Made by a program: the position numbers and the translations under genes
Source: CAZAMB01 sp964486335
GTDB taxonomy: Bacteria > Planctomycetota > Phycisphaerae > UBA1845
Reading direction: 5' to 3'
Length of the DNA stretch: 64,000 nucleotides
Assembly (NCBI GenBank): GCA_964486335.1
Contig: CAZAMB010000002.1
Coordinates: 62,001 to 126,000, forward strand
Part shown: positions 45,035 to 52,933 of the stretch, piece after piece
Position numbering within the stretch: position 1 is the first letter of the stretch
How the letters are laid out: each line of letters opens with the position of its first letter
The notes under the pieces: model-generated
Told to the model about the DNA's origin: nothing
Seen by the model: the letters and a program-made list of their open reading frames with translations, nothing else
Databases searched by the model: none

Positions 45035-46768
45035 TTACGGCCGCGGACCGGTCAGGCTATTGAGAATTCTCTGCACATCCGAAAGGTCGATATCGCCGTC
45101 GCCGTCGGAATCGTATATGCAGTCCATGGGGCAAATTTCGATTCCTTCACCCAGTGCGATGTCACAAAGACGATTGCCGCAGGTTTCCAGCGAAACGGCG
45201 TTGTTGATGCCGCTCGCGCCATTGGCTGCGACGACCACGACGTCGGCGGGGCCGGCTGCGGTCGCGGTGTTCGGTGAACGTGGAACAACACGCGCTCGCA
45301 ACAGAGTCGGCGATATGCGCGACACATCGATGACATCGACATTGGGCCCAAGCGATACAAACGACAATGGCAGGAAATATTTTCCGGTGATATTGAGCTC
45401 CGTGGGCACCGAGGTGAAGAGCACCGGTGGATCGACGGAGATCACTTCGGGCGGCGGCCAAATCACGTCGTTCGATTTGGCCAGAAGAAACTGGCGTCCG
45501 TTGCTCGTGAAACGGGCGTTTCGCGTCGTGGGCTCGGCGCTGGTACTGACCTGAATTGTCGCGCGGATTTCCTGAGGCGAGATGATATTCACTTCCTGCG
45601 CGGTGACTCCCGTGCCCGAAAACTCGATGGCTACGGGTTGCTGAAAGCCGGTTCCCGTAAAGGTGACCTCGGTCGTCGTACCGGCCAGCAAGGCATAGGA
45701 TAGTTCGGCGACACCATCCACGGACAGGCCGACATTGGGGCGAACAACGCGGACGACATTTTGCGACCCGGAAAGGCGTGTCATGCAGTCATTGCCCGCG
45801 CCGGTGTCGGCATGGACCATGAAGCGGACGAACTCGCTGCCGGCCTGGCCGAACGTGGCGGAAAACTGCACTTGTTTCGGTACACCGGCGACCAGGTTCA
45901 ACCGCCCCGCCTGCGGTCCGAACTCAGGAGCTCCAAGCGGCGGCGGAGTGGGGTTGAGCGTCAGAATCGTGCCCGCCGAATAGGCGTGCCAGATGGCCGC
46001 GGTGTTGACGGTCGACACCACCGTTGCTTCGAGCAGTGCATGAGCACCGTTCAATCCGATTTGCGCGATGCTCGTGGTAATCGCACCCGCTTCGGCGCCG
46101 TAGAAGCAGGCATGTGACGGCATTTCGAGCGTGGCCAGTACCGGTCCGACCGGTTCGCCGGTGTTGGGATTCCGTTCCGAGAACTGGACCGGTTCAACAA
46201 GGTGGTACACCGTTCCGAGCGGCGGGGGCCACTCGTCGAACTGGCCGCGAACAGTGAGAGGATTTCGGTTCACCAATTGCAACCCGTTATCACCGAACTC
46301 AGGAAAGTTCAGGCGCAAATAGAATCGAAACTCATTGACAGCGGGGTAAACGCTGGTGTTTGGCGTCAGTTCCTCGAACGATTGCGGCATGTTGATCGGC
46401 TTGACCGTTCCGCGCGAAAGGCGCGTGGGGTCGAGAAAGAGCCGGGCGGGCCCCAATCCGGGGACGTCGCCGGCGAATTCGAATCGCCGATCGGTCAAGT
46501 ATCCCGGCTGCGAGCAACTTGTTTCGGAATCAGTCACGACGCCCGAGGCCACGAGCGGCGGCTCTGGAATGATTCCGTAGAATGAGTCCGTGAAACCGCC
46601 GAGGATCGCGGTCAATTCCCCAAGACCTTCGATGGTAACGTCCATGAAGTCGCCGCGGGCGCAACCCTCACCACCGGGGCAATAGTACCTGCCGCGAACC
46701 TGCTGCGATGCCACGGGCTCAACACCGTAGATTGCCGCGATCGAAAAGATCATCGTTTCCAGAATCAT
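45035..46768 (-). CDS. Secreted protein with IPT/TIG domains and dockerin-like tail
   Basis: 577 residues. No clear function. Residues ~420-540 hold one or two IPT/TIG immunoglobulin-like domains (P-E-V-I-S-V-D-P-P, E-L-N-I-T-G-K-Y-F). The end carries Y-D-S-D-G-D-G-D-I-D-L-S-D-V, a dockerin/EF-hand-like calcium loop. The N-terminus M-I-L-E-T-M-I-F-S-I-A-A-I-Y-G is short but signal-like. SD AGAGGAG precedes ATG 46768. It lies 33 bases after the LolA-like gene on the same strand and is probably cotranscribed with it. Confidence 0.75.
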   Translation of the reverse strand: MILETMIFSIAAIYGVEPVASQQVRGRYYCPGGEGCARGDFMDVTIEGLGELTAILGGFTDSFYGIIPEPPLVASGVVTDSETSCSQPGYLTDRRFEFAGDVPGLGPARLFLDPTRLSRGTVKPINMPQSFEELTPNTSVYPAVNEFRFYLRLNFPEFGDNGLQLVNRNPLTVRGQFDEWPPPLGTVYHLVEPVQFSERNPNTGEPVGPVLATLEMPSHACFYGAEAGAITTSIAQIGLNGAHALLEATVVSTVNTAAIWHAYSAGTILTLNPTPPPLGAPEFGPQAGRLNLVAGVPKQVQFSATFGQAGSEFVRFMVHADTGAGNDCMTRLSGSQNVVRVVRPNVGLSVDGVAELSYALLAGTTTEVTFTGTGFQQPVAIEFSGTGVTAQEVNIISPQEIRATIQVSTSAEPTTRNARFTSNGRQFLLAKSNDVIWPPPEVISVDPPVLFTSVPTELNITGKYFLPLSFVSLGPNVDVIDVSRISPTLLRARVVPRSPNTATAAGPADVVVVAANGASGINNAVSLETCGNRLCDIALGEGIEICPMDCIYDSDGDGDIDLSDVQRILNSLTGPRP

Positions 46769-46801
46769 GGTTTCTCCTCTCCCTCTTTTTTCATATCTCG
46801 C

Positions 46802-47704
46802 TCACGGGGTGCCGCGTTGCCGCCCGACCCGCAGGCATACCGCGTCGACTTCAAACAATTCCTTCGAAAAACCGGGAATTTTTTTTGCTTCTTGCAAGAG
46901 CATTTCGGAAGTCGCGCCCGAACGAACATCCGTCACGAGGATGCGACTCGGAATCCGATCGCCGCCGTCCTCATGCCATCCGAGAACGGCCACTGTTTTC
47001 AAAGTGGTTTCTCTGTCATCGAAATACTCGGTTTTCGAGATGTCCGACTTGGAAACGTCGACGTGCCAGCGGACCCGGGTTATTTGTGTTTCGGTCGGCG
47101 CTGAAGGCTTGGGCGTGCCTTGAATGACAATCTCGTTTGATGACTTTGCCGCGACAATCACCAAATCGAGTTCGTTCGGAGCAATGCGCCTTTGAAGGTC
47201 TCTGTGCGTAAACAGCGAACCGAGAACTCGTTGACCAAGGGCATCATCCGGAATCGCCAACGCGACCGGTTTTGCAATGGGAAACACGACCCAGGTCTTG
47301 CCACCTCCAGATGCATCAAAGTTGTTGTGAGTCAACAGCGTTGTTCCGGCCAGCGTGTCCGGCGCCAATACGGTCATCAGTGACGCTTGTTCGTCACCCC
47401 ATGTCGCCCATTGGACGTTTAACGTGCGATTCGTTTCCTCTCCGTGCTCGACGTGCCGAAGCTTGACGGTCAGGTCCCAGCTCGCTTTCTGTCGAGTCTT
47501 GTTGACCAGGCTAAGCAAGGCCGTCGGGTCGTGCCGAGCAATAGGCTCGTTGGCGTGTACCCCGGGCGTTGCGATCAGAGTGGCTGCGAATACCAATCCC
47601 GCGCAGTCCCACCATCGGGCAATCCTTAAGGACGCCGCCGAACGTCGTGGTCTTATCGTGAGGATGTAATCGGATCGATGATTCACAAACAGAAAGTGTA
47701 TCAA
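46802..47704 (-). CDS. LolA-like outer-membrane lipoprotein-sorting protein (TP0789 type)
   Basis: 300 residues. A hydrophobic segment (W-D-C-A-G-L-V-F-A-A-T-L-I-A-T-P-G-V-H-A-N) acts as a signal peptide. The rest has the half-barrel pattern of the LolA-related TP_0789 family, e.g. T-L-A-G-T-T-L-L-T-H, W-V-V-F-P-I-A-K-P-V and G-S-L-F-T-H-R-D-L-Q. Members are implicated in envelope lipoprotein traffic. It precedes the TIG-domain protein, so the pair may help export or display that protein. Confidence 0.78.
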   Translation of the reverse strand: MIHFLFVNHRSDYILTIRPRRSAASLRIARWWDCAGLVFAATLIATPGVHANEPIARHDPTALLSLVNKTRQKASWDLTVKLRHVEHGEETNRTLNVQWATWGDEQASLMTVLAPDTLAGTTLLTHNNFDASGGGKTWVVFPIAKPVALAIPDDALGQRVLGSLFTHRDLQRRIAPNELDLVIVAAKSSNEIVIQGTPKPSAPTETQITRVRWHVDVSKSDISKTEYFDDRETTLKTVAVLGWHEDGGDRIPSRILVTDVRSGATSEMLLQEAKKIPGFSKELFEVDAVCLRVGRQRGTP

Positions 47705-47811
47705 GAAAACAATCGAAAATGAAGCTATTTTCGCGATTTCTTGTGGATTGAACCGAGTGGTAGCGGTCGAGTTGGGGCGGACCGCAACATCTTTCCGAAC
47801 TCAATCTTACG

Positions 47812-47839
47812 TTGCAGCTAGCGCGGCGGTTGCTACACT
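47812..47839 (+). promoter_or_regulatory. asnS promoter, transcript likely leaderless
   Basis: TTGCAG (47812-47817), 16 bases, TACACT (47834-47839) with TG one base upstream (extended -10). The predicted start falls on the ATG at 47846, and there is no Shine-Dalgarno upstream. Confidence 0.5.
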
Positions 47840-47845
47840 TGCCTC

Positions 47846-49357
47846 ATGGAGATTCGAACCAGCGTCATACGCGACCTCGGGCAGCACGTCGGCCACGCCG
47901 TGCGGCTGCGCGGATGGGTCTACAACACGCGTTCCAGCGGCAAGATCGCCTTCGTCATCCTCCGCGACGGCACCGGCCAGTGCCAGTGCGTGATCGAAAA
48001 AAACGAAACGACCGAGTCGTTCTTCGACGACGCCCGCAAGCTCAGTCAGGAATCGTCGGTCGAAATCACCGGCTTGGTCCGCCGCGAGGAACGCTCCGTC
48101 GGCGGGCATGAACTGGCGGCAACCGGCCTGAAAGTCGTCGGACAGTCGCAGGACTATCCGATCACCCCCAAGCCGCACGGCATCGAGTTCCTGATGAAGC
48201 ACCGGCACCTGTGGTTTCGATCGAACCGGCCGTGGCACGTGCTGCGGATTCGCGCGACGGTGGTCGATCAGATTCGGCGGTTCTACAACGATCGCGGCTA
48301 CGTGCTCATCGATACGCCGATTTTCGCACCGGCCGCCGGCGAGGGTTCGCAGACGCTCTTCAAGGTCGACTACTTCGGCGAACAGGTCTACCTCGCCCAG
48401 ACCGGGCAGCTTTATCTCGAAGCCGCGTGCATGGCCCATCGAAATGTCTACTGCTTCGGGCCGACGTTTCGGGCCGAAAAGAGCAAGACGCGGCGACACC
48501 TCACCGAGTTCTGGATGGTCGAGCCGGAGATCGCCTATGCCTCGCTCGACGACGTCATCGCGGTCGCGGAGGATTTCGTTTGCTCGATCGTCGAGCGCGT
48601 GCTGCGCGATCATCGGGAGGAATTGATCGAGTTGGGTCGCAAGATTGAAGATCTGGAGGCGATCAAGAAGCCGTTTTATCGGTTGACTTACACGCAGGCG
48701 TCGGAGTTGCTTCGCGGTCCGCAGGCCAGGACGTTGCTCGAAAACGACCTGAAGGACAAGCAGTCGGCGCTGGAGCAGATCACCAAGAAAATCGACGAGT
48801 TGGAAGCCGTCGGCAAGAATGCGGGCGCCAAGCAGTGGCAAAAGGACAAGGCCGCCGCCGAGATCATCGACGCCCGCGAGGAAAAGGCTGAACTCGAGGA
48901 GCAGATTCGCCACATTCCGCACCACATGGAACTAGCAGCGAACTTTGAGTGGGGAGGCGACCTCGGCGGTTCGGACGAGACGATCATTTCTCGCTTGCAC
49001 GATCGCCCCGTGTTCGTCACGCACTATCCGAAAACGTGCAAGGCGTTCTACATGCGCGAGGATCGCGATGATCCGCGCGTCGTCGAAAACTTCGACCTGC
49101 TCGCGCCGCAGGGCGTGGGCGAGATCATCGGCGGTTCCGCCCGCGAGGAAGACTACGAGCGATTGCTGGCCCGCATTCACCACGAAGGTCTGCCGCAGGC
49201 GGATTACGAGTGGTATCTCGACCTGCGACGCTACGGCAGCGTACCTCACGGCGGGTTCGGTCTCGGCGTGGAACGGACGGTCGCGTGGATCTGCGGCCTC
49301 AAGCACATCCGCGAGACGATTCCCTATCCGCGCATGATGGGCAAGTTTTATCCTTGA
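47846..49357 (+). CDS. asnS: Asparaginyl-tRNA synthetase with coiled-coil insertion
   Basis: 503 residues. The enzyme charges tRNA-Asn. The N-terminal OB-fold (residues ~15-105, V-R-L-R-G-W-V) precedes the class II core: motif 2 in F-G-P-T-F-R-A-E (~205-212) with R-H-L-T-E-F-W-M, and motif 3 G-G-F-G-L-G-V-E-R (near residue 472). Between ~290 and ~365, where AsnRS normally runs straight to the W-G-x-D-L-G segment, lies an insertion of about 70 residues rich in Glu, Lys and Ala, predicted by eye to be a helical hairpin (E-N-D-L-K-D-K-Q-S-A-L-E-Q). All catalytic motifs remain, so it should be active. Confidence 0.94.
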   Translation: MEIRTSVIRDLGQHVGHAVRLRGWVYNTRSSGKIAFVILRDGTGQCQCVIEKNETTESFFDDARKLSQESSVEITGLVRREERSVGGHELAATGLKVVGQSQDYPITPKPHGIEFLMKHRHLWFRSNRPWHVLRIRATVVDQIRRFYNDRGYVLIDTPIFAPAAGEGSQTLFKVDYFGEQVYLAQTGQLYLEAACMAHRNVYCFGPTFRAEKSKTRRHLTEFWMVEPEIAYASLDDVIAVAEDFVCSIVERVLRDHREELIELGRKIEDLEAIKKPFYRLTYTQASELLRGPQARTLLENDLKDKQSALEQITKKIDELEAVGKNAGAKQWQKDKAAAEIIDAREEKAELEEQIRHIPHHMELAANFEWGGDLGGSDETIISRLHDRPVFVTHYPKTCKAFYMREDRDDPRVVENFDLLAPQGVGEIIGGSAREEDYERLLARIHHEGLPQADYEWYLDLRRYGSVPHGGFGLGVERTVAWICGLKHIRETIPYPRMMGKFYP

Positions 49358-49532
49358 CGGATCGGTCAGTTTATTCCGTTTCGATCGCTCGAAGGAAAGT
49401 TGGTTCGAATCGGGCTGGAACGGCCCTCGATACGAACCACCGACCGAGTCGTCGTCACGCGGAACGGGTCAGAGCAAAAACAGTCTCGCGCAGCGGTTTG
49501 ACCGGATTGCGACCAGCCTTCTTACGCGCAAG

Positions 49533-49560
49533 TCCGCGCGAGCTGAAGCTCGCGGCTCGC
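49533..49560 (+). repeat. REP-like palindrome, copy F
   Basis: TCCGCGCGAGCTGAAGCTCG then CGGCTCGC. It lies downstream of asnS and just before the 3' end of the convergent oxidoreductase gene. Confidence 0.65.
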
Positions 49561-49580
49561 TTTACAAAAACCGAGATCGT

Positions 49581-50921
49581 TCAGCTCACCCCGGCGTTTT
49601 TGGGAATCAACGCGATCCCGCCCGCGATGGCGTCTAGGTTGGATTGACGAAAACGCCCCACAAGAAGCGCAGCGGCCACCGAGGCAAGTGTCTCCGCAGC
49701 GATGAGGTTGGCCTGGACGATGGAAAAAACCAGCGCCGCCAGCGAAACGGACTCTCTTCCCACTTGTTTTTCCAGTTTCCTGAGGTCGAATCGAACCAGA
49801 TTCGCTGGGCCGGCGTCCATCGCCAGATCGTCCGGCGCGACGACCCATTTCGCGGCCTGCCATCCGGGAACCGATCCCAATCGAGCGAGTCCATCGAGAG
49901 AGAGAATCACGACCACATCGGGCGCGTCCGTTGCCGTGTAACGAATCGGCTCGTGAGAAATGATCAGGTTGGAAATGGAAAACCCGCGACGCACGGTAAT
50001 CGGAAAATCGTCCTGTTGCGCGGCAAACAACCCACCGGCGACGGCGATTTCACCGAGGATTCCGACGGCCGATCGCACGCGCTGACCCGCCGACCCGGCA
50101 ACGCAAATCTCTCGGCGACCAAGCCACTGAATTGGTGCGATCATTTGCCGGCTTGTTGGTTGGTGCGATGAATCGATCGACGGAGGTTCGACGCGACTCG
50201 TTCGCGGCGGCTGAACCGGGCGACTCTGCTTTCGTCCGCGGCACTCGTCCACGACACCGAACGGCATGCCGAGTTCCGACGAGAGCGTTTCGATGCTTCC
50301 ACGATTGAGTTTATTGGCCGGAACAAAGTACGCCGTGCATAGTTCCCAAACATCGAGCAGAACGAAACCCGGCTCGCCCAGCGCCTGTTGGATTTTGTTT
50401 TTCAGCTGCGGATCAAAAGCGTCGTACCGCGCGACAAACCCCGCGCCGTTCACCGAAACCGTTCGACACACATCGAAAGGCTCGTCCGTCGCTCCGCCCG
50501 GAGTGGTCGTCGTTCGTGTATCGGTCGGCGTTGTGGAGGAGTGTTGACCCCCGGTCATGCCGAAATTGAAGTTGTTGCAGACAATCACCTTGATATCGGC
50601 GCGCCGCCGCGCGGCATGGACGAGATGGGCCGTCCCGATCCCGCACCCGCCGTCGCCAATCAGCACGACGACCAGCAATTCAGGATTCGCTCGCTTGATG
50701 CCTTCGGCGTAGGCGATCGATCGACCGTGAAGTCCGTGAAACGTATGGCAGTCGAAATAGCGGTCGGCCGTCCCGATGCAACCGATATCCGAGACAATGC
50801 ACACCCGCGATCGAGGAACGCCGATGTGATCGAGGGCATGACCCAACTGTTCGAGGACCACCCCGTGGGAACAGCCCGGACAATAACACATGTCGGCCCG
50901 CGTGGCAGTCAGCATGGACAT
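49581..50921 (-). CDS. 2-oxoacid:ferredoxin oxidoreductase, beta-gamma fusion
   Basis: The last gene of the minus operon. Residues 1 to ~225 are an OFOR beta subunit: C-P-G-C near the N-terminus, the thiamine diphosphate/Mg motif in G-D-G-G-C-G-I-G with N-F-N-F-G-M-T-G-G-Q. A Pro/Arg/Ser-rich linker (~225-260) leads to a C-terminal ~185-residue domain resembling the OFOR gamma/POR domain (R-E-I-C-V-A-G-S-A-G-Q-R-V, G-G-L-F-A-A-Q-Q-D, I-S-N-L-I-I-S). Beta and gamma are normally separate. No ferredoxin (4Fe-4S) domain is attached, so electrons would leave via a partner. ATG 50921 is preferred over GTG 50930; it overlaps the alpha gene. Confidence 0.82.
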   Translation of the reverse strand: MSMLTATRADMCYCPGCSHGVVLEQLGHALDHIGVPRSRVCIVSDIGCIGTADRYFDCHTFHGLHGRSIAYAEGIKRANPELLVVVLIGDGGCGIGTAHLVHAARRRADIKVIVCNNFNFGMTGGQHSSTTPTDTRTTTTPGGATDEPFDVCRTVSVNGAGFVARYDAFDPQLKNKIQQALGEPGFVLLDVWELCTAYFVPANKLNRGSIETLSSELGMPFGVVDECRGRKQSRPVQPPRTSRVEPPSIDSSHQPTSRQMIAPIQWLGRREICVAGSAGQRVRSAVGILGEIAVAGGLFAAQQDDFPITVRRGFSISNLIISHEPIRYTATDAPDVVVILSLDGLARLGSVPGWQAAKWVVAPDDLAMDAGPANLVRFDLRKLEKQVGRESVSLAALVFSIVQANLIAAETLASVAAALLVGRFRQSNLDAIAGGIALIPKNAGVS

Positions 50922-52075
50922 GGGCTGCACCCCGCAAGATCAGGCTCATTAGCGCCCGCCCGCGTCACCTGCTCAACAATCATCTTCGGTGAAATTACGC
51001 CGCCGTCGAAGCGCACGACGGACTCGACCGGAAGACGGCGAATGACTCGACGCAGTTCCTCGGCATAAAGTCCGATGTTGAGTTCAGGGACGATCACGCG
51101 TCGTACGCCCGGCGACAACGCGCGGGAAATGGCGCGCTCGGGCACGGGCCAAAGACTGTACAAGGTCAGTTGCGACACGGTATGGCCGGCGGCGCGCAAC
51201 ATGCACACCGCGTCGCGAGCCGCTCCATCCGACAGGCCGTAGGAGACGATCAGCGTCGTTGCTTCTGAAACACCGTCAAAAGAAACGTATTCGAGGGTTG
51301 CGCGTTGAAGGTTGATCTTGTCGCGCAAGTGAGAGAGTTTGCGATCGATCTTGGTCCGATTCGTGGTCAATAGCCCGCATTCATCATGAATCGACCCCGT
51401 GAATCGAACGAGTTGCTCCCCGCCGATCGGCGCAAAGCTCGGCGTATCGGCCACGTTTTCGAATCGGTAAGGAAGAAAGTTCCCGTTTCCCGTCGCGAGC
51501 TTCCGTTCGACACTCGGCGATAGCGAAATGGCGTCGAGGTCAGCCGTCTGTCGCGTCAGCGAAATGTCCTTGGAGAGCAGCACGATCACCGGCGTTCGCA
51601 GCCGCTCGGCGATATTGAACGCCTCATGCGTCAACCAGAAGGCCGACGCCGGATCGGCGGCCGCCAACACCGGAATCGGGTAGCCTCCCGCGGTGACATG
51701 CCGGGCGAAGAGCACATCGCCCTCGCCCGTAGCTGTGGCTCCGCCCGTCGCGGGGCCCATCCGCTGGCAATTCACGATCACCAGCGGAACCTCGCCCATT
51801 TGGGCGAGTCCGATGTTTTCGCTGTACAGGCTCAGTCCCGGTCCGGACGTCGCCGTGAGCGGTTTGGCGCCGACCATCGCCGCCCCAATGCACTGACCGA
51901 TCGCGGCGATTTCATCTTCGGCCTGAATCGCCGTCCCCCTCCCGTCGGAAAAAGCGTCGATCATATCGCTCAGGATTGAGCTTGCCGGCGTGATAGGGTA
52001 CCCGGCGAAGTAATTGCACCTCGCCCGAAGCGCCCCTCGAACCACGGCCTGATTGCCGGTGATGAACTCCCGCAT
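50909..52075 (-). CDS. 2-oxoacid:ferredoxin oxidoreductase alpha subunit
   Basis: ~388 residues. Alpha subunits carry the thiamine pyrimidine-binding half of the active site: A-G-Y-P-I-T-P-A-S-S at residue ~22, Q-A-E-D-E-I-A-A-I (the conserved Glu), and T-S-G-P-G-L-S-L. The C-terminal part (L-I-V-S-Y-G-L-S-D-G-A-A) is the domain II/III pattern. ATG 52075 overlaps the cupin stop (TGATG), and its own stop overlaps the beta-gamma gene, so translation is coupled through the operon. Closest in style to 2-oxoglutarate/2-oxoacid:ferredoxin enzymes (KorA type); substrate unclear. Confidence 0.87.
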   Translation of the reverse strand: MREFITGNQAVVRGALRARCNYFAGYPITPASSILSDMIDAFSDGRGTAIQAEDEIAAIGQCIGAAMVGAKPLTATSGPGLSLYSENIGLAQMGEVPLVIVNCQRMGPATGGATATGEGDVLFARHVTAGGYPIPVLAAADPASAFWLTHEAFNIAERLRTPVIVLLSKDISLTRQTADLDAISLSPSVERKLATGNGNFLPYRFENVADTPSFAPIGGEQLVRFTGSIHDECGLLTTNRTKIDRKLSHLRDKINLQRATLEYVSFDGVSEATTLIVSYGLSDGAARDAVCMLRAAGHTVSQLTLYSLWPVPERAISRALSPGVRRVIVPELNIGLYAEELRRVIRRLPVESVVRFDGGVISPKMIVEQVTRAGANEPDLAGCSPCPC

Positions 52076-52461
52076 CAATCAACTCCGGCATGAAGTCCTT
52101 GGCCCCTGGGTCGCATGAAAACATACATCCCTCGCCAGCCGGCCAACAGGAAGGCTTCATGGTCGACGCCCGCGGGGATGTAGTGCGATTCGCCGCGTCC
52201 ATAGCTCGTCGTCCGGTCGCCGATGGTCAGTGTCATCTCGCCGTCCAGCACAATGCCCCATTGGGCGCCGTGATGGTGCATCGGAATCAGAACATCTCGG
52301 TCGGCCACCATGAAGATGACCCAGCCTTGCTCGCCCTTGAGGATGCGCCCGGTCAGGCCGGGGACTTCCATTTTCGCCTCAGGCCATTCGTCTACGAACG
52401 TGGGCCAGTACGACACATTCGTCGCATGTCGCAGTGGGTCATGGCCGAACCCGTCGTTCAT
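52075..52461 (-). CDS. Small single-domain cupin
   Basis: 128 residues. Cupin motif 1 P-M-H-H-H-G-A-Q-W-G with D-G-E-M-T-L-T-I-G, and motif 2 P-A-G-V-D-H-E-A-F, give metal-binding His residues. Sits between the Zn-ribbon/OB protein (four-base overlap) and OFOR alpha, so its gene product is almost certainly produced with them. Role unknown; could bind a small acid or metal, or act as a sensor or isomerase. Confidence 0.82.
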   Translation of the reverse strand: MNDGFGHDPLRHATNVSYWPTFVDEWPEAKMEVPGLTGRILKGEQGWVIFMVADRDVLIPMHHHGAQWGIVLDGEMTLTIGDRTTSYGRGESHYIPAGVDHEAFLLAGWRGMYVFMRPRGQGLHAGVD

Positions 52462-52931
52462 TTCGGCACCCAGGCCAGGTCGAGAATCGTATTCGTCGGC
52501 TTTTTCGTGTTAAAGACCGCGCGAACGGGCAGGCCGATGTGCGGTTTGCCTTCCTTGAGGTAGCCCATCAGTTTCGTGCACACTCCTTCGATCGAAACGC
52601 TGATCAGCGGACACGGCGCGTTCGCTCGAAAGAGTGCTCCGGGATATTCGACGGTCGTGTGCGTGAAGACCTCGCCCACGGTCGGCGCCGGAACCCATTC
52701 CATGGGGGACCAGCAATCCGGACAATCGCACCTCGGCGGAAGCCACAGTTGTTTTTCCGCGCATGAAGGATTCGGACACCGCGTCGCCAGCAACTTGCCT
52801 TCACGAAGCCCCTTGAAAAACCGCCCCCATCCACCGTAGGAATGAGAGTGAAACCAGCTCTTGGCATTCTTGATGACCAGCGGCTCGTCGGAAACGACTT
52901 CCGCCGTCGTGCCGTTCAATTCAACTGTCAT
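52458..52931 (-). CDS. Zn-ribbon/OB-fold (DUF35) thiolase partner protein
   Basis: 157 residues. A Cys4 zinc ribbon (C-P-N-P-S-C, then C-D-C-P-D-C) near residues 50-72 is followed by an OB-fold (V-G-E-V-F-T-H-T-T-V-E-Y-P). DUF35 proteins form complexes with thiolases or HMG-CoA synthases; BbsA in anaerobic toluene degradation and archaeal acetoacetyl-CoA thiolase/HMGCS channels are examples. It begins two bases after the thiolase stop and overlaps the cupin start, so the complex with the preceding gene is expected. ATG 52931 has a purine-rich leader (GGAGAGGGCC). Confidence 0.88.
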   Translation of the reverse strand: MTVELNGTTAEVVSDEPLVIKNAKSWFHSHSYGGWGRFFKGLREGKLLATRCPNPSCAEKQLWLPPRCDCPDCWSPMEWVPAPTVGEVFTHTTVEYPGALFRANAPCPLISVSIEGVCTKLMGYLKEGKPHIGLPVRAVFNTKKPTNTILDLAWVPK

Positions 52932-52933
52932 GG

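Noticed and set aside
47807..48925. 372-codon minus-strand frame over asnS
   Set aside because: Shadow of asnS, generated by the coding bias of the charged insertion.
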